A stretch of 5,425 nt of DNA from Deltaproteobacteria bacterium (lineage in GTDB: Bacteria > Bdellovibrionota > FAC87 > UBA2466), in assembly GCA_013205415.1 (NCBI GenBank), contig JABMMY010000326.1, positions 1 through 5,425 of the forward strand. The letters are read 5' to 3'. The translations under genes and the position numbers were made by a program. Positions within the stretch are counted from its first letter, which is position 1. Each line of letters opens with the position of its first letter. The notes beneath the pieces are model-generated. The model did no database searches. It was given only the letters and a program-made list of their open reading frames with translations, and was not told the DNA's origin. Positions 1 to 5,425 of this stretch are shown here, in pieces.

Positions 1-1246
<1,246 letters not shown>

Positions 1247-1483
1247 CTATGCAGCCCTCTCTGTAGCATCCTGTTTTTTTTCTAAATTGCCTTCGCTTGA
1301 ACTGGTTTCTACAACTACGGGAAGATTCTGTGGGCCTACCGGCAGCAAAGGCTCCTCTTTTATTATCTTTTTTCTCAGTCGTAAAATAGACAGCCCCCAA
1401 AATGCGAAGGGGATTTCTAAACCCACTCCCACACACACATATATCTCCACGTGATCATAAAGATGGATCCAAATATTTGTCAT
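1247..1483 (-). CDS. Small single-pass membrane protein coupled to pilT
   Basis: I do not recognise a family. The 78-residue product has a short N-terminal part, one hydrophobic segment at about residues 12-36 (VEIYV...SILRL), then RKK. A hydrophilic, probably cytoplasmic tail of about 40 residues follows, with a proline/valine patch and a charged Ser/Glu/Lys-rich end. The positive residues after the segment suggest an N-out, C-in orientation. The ATG at 1483 is chosen because GGGA lies 6 bases upstream. A TTG at 1495 would add four residues but has no convincing ribosome binding site. The stop codon TAG is immediately followed by the pilT ATG, which is strong evidence that the frame is really translated, in one operon with pilT. 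The short TM-plus-basic-plus-tail layout superficially recalls CcmD-like proteins, but nothing in the context supports that. A role linked to the pilus motor is inferred only from position. Confidence 0.6.
   Translation of the reverse strand: MTNIWIHLYDHVEIYVCVGVGLEIPFAFWGLSILRLRKKIIKEEPLLPVGPQNLPVVVETSSSEGNLEKKQDATERAA
1255..1262 (-). promoter_or_regulatory. Ribosome binding site of the pilT-like gene
   Basis: AGAGAGGG on the minus strand lies 8 bases before the ATG at 1246 and inside the last codons of the upstream small gene. It fixes the pilT start and, with the abutting TAG/ATG, suggests that pilT is translationally coupled to the small gene. Confidence 0.6.
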
Positions 1484-1653
1484 ATCGATTCCCAATAAGA
1501 GTTGTTCTTACTTATCGGCAGATTTAATCAAATGATGGCTCTTAAAAGCTATTTGTAAAAGAGAGGCATGACTCATTGCTTCAAAAAGGGTTTTTTTTTA
1601 ACTTGTTGCAGCTAAGATAAAAACCTATTGTGAGACTGGAGAGATAACAAATA
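1484..1653. promoter_or_regulatory. Divergent intergenic region, promoters for pilT pair and GT-C gene
   Basis: This 170-bp AT-rich gap separates two divergent transcription units, so it should hold promoters for both, but I see no strong sigma-70 match. For the plus strand, TAAGAT at 1613-1618 is a possible -10 with no good -35. TTGTTG (1603-1608) and TATTGT (1626-1631) have 17-bp spacing but would start transcription on top of the ribosome binding site. For the minus strand only weak TTGA-type elements are seen. A run of nine T (1591-1599) follows GGG in the middle. No terminator or RNA gene was recognised. Confidence 0.35.
1638..1643 (+). promoter_or_regulatory. Ribosome binding site of the GT-C gene
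   Basis: GGAGAG lies 10 bases before the ATG at 1654. It is the only purine-rich Shine-Dalgarno-like element near the start and supports this ATG over later in-frame candidates. Confidence 0.5.
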
Positions 1654-3537
1654 ATGATTCATGAATTTCATCTTTACCACTATCCAGAACCTGCACCAGG
1701 ATTCTTGGACTCTTTTTTAGGCGGCCTCTACTTTATCAAAGGGGTTCCCCTTTTTTTACAATTAGCTATTCTTGTTCTCTATCCTTTATCTTTAGGGCTC
1801 CTTCTACTTAGTAGGCAAAATTCTAAAATTGGCCACGCACAGATCCAAATAAAACTTTCACAGCTAGCCTCCCTGCTCGCTTTTTCACTCAGTGCCCTAC
1901 TTTTATTTTCACCCTGGGATGAAAGTTTTATTAATTTAAGACATTCCCTGAATCTAGCTCAGTACAATAACTTTTCCTTTAATATCTCTTCAGCTTCAGA
2001 GGGGACTGTAGACTTCTTAGTGTTTGCTATTATAGGTCTACTAGGAAAGCTGCAACTACCGCTTGTGGAATTACTTTTTTTTCAAAGTTGGCTCGGAGGA
2101 ATTCTCTGTGTTTTTTTACTTAAAGCGATCACTACGGCATTAGAAATTCCAGGGTCCAAAAGCTGGACCCTTTTTATAGCTACTCTTTTTCCTCCTTTAA
2201 TGCTCAATGCTTCACATGGATTTGCTACCTCTTTATTTGCTGCAGCTATTTTAGGTGCTATCTATTTTATTTTTCTCACCCAACGACTTAGGTTAGGATT
2301 CATTATTCTTGCCCTAGTTCCCCTCATTCGATGGGAGGGATTTTGGTTTATGTTACTGTGTTATGCCTGGTGTTTTAGAGATGCTAAAAGACTGCAAATC
2401 CAATATAAAACTCTACTTGTAATGGCGCTGACTGCGGCTCTACCCACACTACTACTCACATACTATCGCTGTTCTTTCTACCACTCATGGATTCCAATTC
2501 CTGTGATCTACAAAAACAGTATGGGTAATTTATTTTATTCTATTCTTGGATTAAGAAATTTATTTTTGGATATGCTATCGGGATTTGGCTTTGCCTTTGC
2601 CCTACTTTGGATATTAACCTTTGCCTTTGAAAGGTCTATTCTTTCAAAAACAAAGGGACTTCTCGCCCCCTTACTACTACTAACTTTATTTACGATCCCC
2701 TATTATTTGTCAGGGGGTGACTGGTTCCCCGCCGCATGGGGACGATACCTCTTACCTATGACACTTTTTTTAACTGTGTCCACCTGGAAACTCATTAGCG
2801 TCTTAGAGACTCAAAAAAAACAACTTTTCACAGCCATTCTTTGCTTTACCCTATTTGTCTGCGCCTTAGCTCCAACCTCCTCAGCGATTAAACTCTATGA
2901 GCTTCTATTTTCACATGGCTCGGCACTCCTCTCCTTACACTTAAAGTCACGAACTGAAAACCCTGCCTATCGACCCCACTATCTGTCGCAATTGGGCCTT
3001 CACTTAAAAAAGATTTCACGGCCTAATGACAAAATTGGTAGTTCAGAATTGGCCACTTTAATGTATTTTTCAGAAAGGGATGCGGTAGATTTTTTAGGAC
3101 TCACAGACTTAGCACTAGCTAGGAATCCCTCAAGAGACACGCCACTTTTTGTGAGAAAAAATCCGAAATCGGCTGAACTACCCCTACTTATTTTTAAAAG
3201 ATTAGCGCCTGAAAGACTGAGAACAAATCTTCCTGCCTACCTGTACACCTTTGATTTCATGATTGAAATATTGATGGACCAAAAATCGATCGAGGGATGG
3301 TCTAACCATGACTACTTTCAGGCTATTCACAGATGGGAAAAAAAGTTTAAGGGGCTCGTCGATCCTTTATATGGCGGAATAGCTACGATCATCCAATTAG
3401 GATATCTTCCTATTATAGTGGCCTACGACAATGATTTCTGTGCTCTTTATTTTGTTCACCAAAATAGGTTTAAGGAACATCAGGAAAGGTTAAACTCACT
3501 TGGGTTTAAAGAGAGGATAATGATCGACCGGGAATAA
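1654..3537 (+). CDS. GT-C membrane glycosyltransferase, AftB-like
   Basis: A 627-residue polytopic inner-membrane protein with the layout of GT-C enzymes, which transfer a sugar from a polyprenyl-phosphate donor on the periplasmic side. About a dozen hydrophobic segments lie between residues 32 and 407, followed by a soluble, probably periplasmic C-terminal domain (about 410-627). Motifs shared with the AftB-type arabinofuranosyltransferase family and its many uncharacterised bacterial relatives are WDESFINLRHSLNLA (88-102, acidic pair Asp89/Glu90 where the family usually has DDAYI..RY), LIRWEG (224-229, matching the family RPEG), the YRCSFYHSWIPIPVIYKN stretch (271-288, matching R..YYG..LPNT.YAK), GGDWFP with downstream RYLLP (354-367), and VDFLGLTDLALAR (478-490, matching the D.LGLTD..IA motif). 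Length is normal for the family. The donor cannot be read from sequence; a polyprenyl-phosphate pentose is suggested by the nearby UbiA-type gene. It stands alone on the plus strand, divergent from the pilT pair and convergent with the polymerase gene. An alternative is a GT39-like protein glycosyltransferase. Confidence 0.85.
   Translation: MIHEFHLYHYPEPAPGFLDSFLGGLYFIKGVPLFLQLAILVLYPLSLGLLLLSRQNSKIGHAQIQIKLSQLASLLAFSLSALLLFSPWDESFINLRHSLNLAQYNNFSFNISSASEGTVDFLVFAIIGLLGKLQLPLVELLFFQSWLGGILCVFLLKAITTALEIPGSKSWTLFIATLFPPLMLNASHGFATSLFAAAILGAIYFIFLTQRLRLGFIILALVPLIRWEGFWFMLLCYAWCFRDAKRLQIQYKTLLVMALTAALPTLLLTYYRCSFYHSWIPIPVIYKNSMGNLFYSILGLRNLFLDMLSGFGFAFALLWILTFAFERSILSKTKGLLAPLLLLTLFTIPYYLSGGDWFPAAWGRYLLPMTLFLTVSTWKLISVLETQKKQLFTAILCFTLFVCALAPTSSAIKLYELLFSHGSALLSLHLKSRTENPAYRPHYLSQLGLHLKKISRPNDKIGSSELATLMYFSERDAVDFLGLTDLALARNPSRDTPLFVRKNPKSAELPLLIFKRLAPERLRTNLPAYLYTFDFMIEILMDQKSIEGWSNHDYFQAIHRWEKKFKGLVDPLYGGIATIIQLGYLPIIVAYDNDFCALYFVHQNRFKEHQERLNSLGFKERIMIDRE
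2151..2175 (+). terminator. Intrinsic-terminator-like hairpin inside the GT-C coding sequence
   Basis: AGGGTCCA (2151-2158) and TGGACCCT (2164-2171) are perfect reverse complements around a 5-base loop (AAAGC). The stem runs directly into a T tract (2171-2175). This is the textbook form of a rho-independent terminator for plus-strand transcription, but it lies about 500 bases into an intact gene, in codons for residues 167-174. The opposite strand has no T tract after the stem. It could attenuate the transcript when translation lags, or simply be a chance palindrome. The structure is certain; its function is not. Confidence 0.4.
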
Positions 3538-3567
3538 AGAGGTTTGTCACCTACCCCAAGCAAGCCA

Positions 3568-4989
3568 TTAAGCTTTACAATAATCATCGGTACGAGCCAT
3601 CTTAACAAACTGACTTCTAAAAATAATCAACACCATAGCAACGGTGTAGATACTATTTATCATACTGGTTAAATCGGAGGCAAACGACATCACCGGCATC
3701 AAGAAACACATGAAGGTGAAATAGTAGTAGCCCCCCAAAAAATAGTAGGAGATTCGTTCGGTAAATGCGATAAGTAGTCCCATTAACAAAGACACCGTAT
3801 ACATCCCTAAATATCCGTAGTTCATAAAGGCCTCGGCCAAAAAGCTCACCTGCACACTAGTTTGATAATCGTCTTTGCCGATGATTCCATAGGTCCTTCC
3901 ATATTTATTCCAAATATGACGTGACGGCTTATCGCTCCATAAGGCTCTTGGAATGAAAATAAAGGGAAGGGCAGCGTAGCTCTCTCCATTCCAAAAAGGA
4001 ACCTCTCCAGGAGTTTTGTCTAAAACGACCTCCAAAGAATCGTCACCTGCTCTAGAAAACCCTTTCGACAGACTTTCACCCATATTATCTTCCTCTGTCT
4101 CAACATCATTTTCTTCGAGCTCAATATCCTCTACGTATCTCGCAAATAAAAGGGTCCCCAAAAGATCAATTCTTTCACTAACTGCCATTTGACCATTTTC
4201 ATAAATCGTTTTTCTATAATCTACCTTTACGTTCTGAATCAAGCAGGCCAGAAGTCCTAAGAAAACAGGAAGTACCAATTGGTTGTATTTTCTCTGCAAA
4301 CAGGATGCGATAAAAATATACCCTGCCAAATTTCCCACCATAGTTAGAAACCCTGTCGCTAAGAAATACCACGCTGTGGAGAAGGCAACAGCTAAGCGCA
4401 AATAAAAGGACAATTTTTCATTTCCAGGAGAGGTAGAACAAAGAAGAAGTACCATGTCGGCAGCCATGGTTGCAAAATGGATGACGATTAACCAACTCGG
4501 AATTTCTAGTAAAAACATGGGAACACAAATAACGTAACTGGCTACCACAAGGAGTTGAAAGCGGGTCAAGGATAGTAATTGATACCTCTCTTTTTGTATG
4601 AATCTATAAAAGATAAAGGTCTTAGCAAAGTAATAGGCAATCATGATCAAGATAGTGCAAAAAATAAGTTCGTCGATCGAATGGCCACTTAAGACCGACA
4701 GCTCTTGAGGTCCCGAACCCATTTTAATTACATTTAGTTTTCCAATCGAATAGGTAAAAAAATGATTAAAAAGGACAAAGGCCAAATAATTAAAATGCTG
4801 TCTGGAAAAACAGACCAGAAAAGGTGTCAGCTGAATAGTCATGAGCAAATATAATTTACTCATGGTGGTGGCAGAGTTCCAACTATCGTAAATAAGAAAA
4901 TTTAAAAGGCCAATAATGACCAATACTGTAAACAGCGTATAGGTGTTCATTAACGGAATGACATTTGATTTTTTTATCTGTGTACTCAA
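3568..4989 (-). CDS. Wzy-like O-antigen/exopolysaccharide polymerase
   Basis: A 473-residue polytopic membrane protein. Hydrophobic segments lie at about residues 16-34, 43-60, 67-82, 106-130, 145-184, 195-252 and 394-457, and a large, probably periplasmic loop spans about 253-393. That loop carries the family signature: R313, DDSLEVVLDKTPGEVPFWNG (316-335), then ESYAALPFIFIPRALWSDKP (336-355), then NKYGRTYGIIGKDDYQTS (361-378). These match the conserved SL..VL..TP..VP.W.G..Y....F.PR.LW.DKP pattern of bacterial oligosaccharide repeat-unit polymerases. Such enzymes join undecaprenyl-diphosphate-linked repeat units at the periplasmic face. An unusually acidic stretch (287-305) precedes the signature. 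The start is TTG at 4989: an in-frame TGA lies just upstream at 4998-4996, and GAGG sits 4 bases before the TTG. The next ATG (codon 14) has no ribosome binding site. The gene follows the UbiA-type gene by 30 bases, so the two are probably one operon. No flippase or soluble glycosyltransferase is visible in the window. Which polymer it makes cannot be told. Confidence 0.85.
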   Translation of the reverse strand: MSTQIKKSNVIPLMNTYTLFTVLVIIGLLNFLIYDSWNSATTMSKLYLLMTIQLTPFLVCFSRQHFNYLAFVLFNHFFTYSIGKLNVIKMGSGPQELSVLSGHSIDELIFCTILIMIAYYFAKTFIFYRFIQKERYQLLSLTRFQLLVVASYVICVPMFLLEIPSWLIVIHFATMAADMVLLLCSTSPGNEKLSFYLRLAVAFSTAWYFLATGFLTMVGNLAGYIFIASCLQRKYNQLVLPVFLGLLACLIQNVKVDYRKTIYENGQMAVSERIDLLGTLLFARYVEDIELEENDVETEEDNMGESLSKGFSRAGDDSLEVVLDKTPGEVPFWNGESYAALPFIFIPRALWSDKPSRHIWNKYGRTYGIIGKDDYQTSVQVSFLAEAFMNYGYLGMYTVSLLMGLLIAFTERISYYFLGGYYYFTFMCFLMPVMSFASDLTSMINSIYTVAMVLIIFRSQFVKMARTDDYCKA

Positions 4990-4993
4990 GAGA

Positions 4994-4997
4994 CCTC
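4994..4997 (-). promoter_or_regulatory. GAGG ribosome binding site deciding the TTG start
   Basis: GAGG on the minus strand lies 4 bases before TTG at 4989. It is short and close, but it is the only Shine-Dalgarno-like element near any possible start of the polymerase gene. This favours the TTG over the ATG 13 codons downstream. Confidence 0.4.
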
Positions 4998-5019
4998 ATG
5001 TAAGAGTCATCGGATCAAA

Positions 5020-5425
5020 CTAGACCGCGCCCAGAACTATAAAAATAACCGCTAAGGCTACAGCCCATGTCACCTTGTCCTTCAAGGCAAAAACTAAAGG
5101 GTCCTCCGAAACCAATCCTCTAGCCCCTAAAATCCACAATCGATTCAACCAAAACAGTAAGCATGGCGTGACAAACCACAAAAGGTCGGGATTATGATAA
5201 AGTTTTTTTACCTCTCCAGTGCTCAAGTATAAGGCCAGCACCAAAATAGATAGTAGTGAGGTAGACATTCCACTCACCAGTAGAGTCATAGAGTCCTGGG
5301 ACTCATACGCTCGCCTACCCATCTTTTGATTGCTAGTCTGAGGTTCATTTTTTAATTCCGAAAGTCGCTTTACGATCGCAAGACCAAAAAAGAAAAAAAC
5401 TGAAAAGCTTAATAGCCATTCTGAA
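5020..5425 (-). CDS. UbiA-family prenyltransferase, C-terminal part (polyprenyl-phosphate phosphoribosyltransferase type)
   Basis: The frame is open to the right edge, giving about 134 C-terminal codons; the internal Met at 5322 is not the true start. Reading from the edge, the protein shows WLLSFSVFFFFGLAIVKRLSEL, GRRAYESQD, then LVLALYLSTGEVKKLY, PDLLWFVTPCLLFWLNRLWI, and RG..SEDPLVFALKDKVTWA ending in a last hydrophobic helix. These are hallmarks of the UbiA subfamily that includes decaprenyl-phosphate phosphoribosyltransferase (mycobacterial Rv3806c) and its Gram-negative relatives, many fused to an N-terminal HAD phosphatase. The enzyme joins PRPP to polyprenyl phosphate in the inner membrane, the first committed step to lipid-linked ribose or arabinose. 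The Asp-rich catalytic motifs lie upstream, outside the window, so activity and any HAD fusion cannot be checked. The Wzy-like gene starts 30 bases downstream on the same strand. UbiA-superfamily membership is near certain; the phosphoribosyltransferase subtype is likely. Confidence 0.85.
   Translation of the reverse strand, partial: SEWLLSFSVFFFFGLAIVKRLSELKNEPQTSNQKMGRRAYESQDSMTLLVSGMSTSLLSILVLALYLSTGEVKKLYHNPDLLWFVTPCLLFWLNRLWILGARGLVSEDPLVFALKDKVTWAVALAVIFIVLGAV

Noticed and set aside
1508..1576. A 22-codon minus-strand frame (starts MSHASLLQIAF) upstream of the small membrane gene, a possible leader peptide.
   Set aside because: No convincing ribosome binding site, no regulatory hairpin after it, and a frame this short is expected by chance.
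1565..1580. Sigma-54-like GG...GC pair (GGCATGACTCATTGC).
   Set aside because: The spacing between GG and GC is 11 rather than the required 10 bases, and the flanking consensus is poor.
3538..3567. Possible bidirectional terminator in the 30-bp convergent gap.
   Set aside because: Only a 4-bp stem (AGGT/ACCT) and a 4-bp AAGC/GCTT pair are present, with no T tract on either strand.

Overview
The window looks like the end of a contig from a Gram-negative, moderately AT-rich bacterium. It carries a type IV pilus ATPase (PilT-like) next to genes for lipid-linked sugar and surface glycan assembly. I cannot place the organism from this sequence. The pilus motor, TTG starts and GT-C/UbiA/Wzy mix would fit a deltaproteobacterial or Bdellovibrio-like lineage, but that is a guess.

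Layout. Positions 1-61 are an unbroken run of C, almost certainly a sequencing or assembly artefact at a contig end. It cuts off the 3' end of a minus-strand pilT-like gene (to 1246). Directly upstream of pilT, and touching it (TAG followed at once by ATG), is a small minus-strand gene for a single-pass membrane protein (1247-1483). A divergent intergenic region with a T9 tract (1484-1653) separates this pair from a plus-strand gene (1654-3537). That gene encodes a large GT-C membrane glycosyltransferase resembling the mycobacterial arabinofuranosyltransferase AftB family. It converges on a minus-strand pair. The distal member of the pair is a Wzy-like polysaccharide polymerase (3568-4989). 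The proximal member is the C-terminal part of a UbiA-superfamily prenyltransferase of the decaprenyl-phosphate phosphoribosyltransferase type (5020 to the right edge).

How they may work together. The UbiA-type enzyme would make a polyprenyl-phosphate-linked pentose. The AftB-like GT-C enzyme could use such a donor on the periplasmic side of the inner membrane. The Wzy-like protein would polymerise undecaprenyl-linked repeat units there. In mycobacteria aftB and the UbiA-type synthase are adjacent genes. In some Pseudomonas strains a related D-arabinofuranose pathway feeds a GT-C enzyme (TfpW) that glycosylates type IV pilin. Finding both enzyme types beside a pilT-like gene is therefore the most interesting feature here, although the link is inference. 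A second notable feature is a near-perfect intrinsic-terminator-like hairpin inside the GT-C coding sequence.
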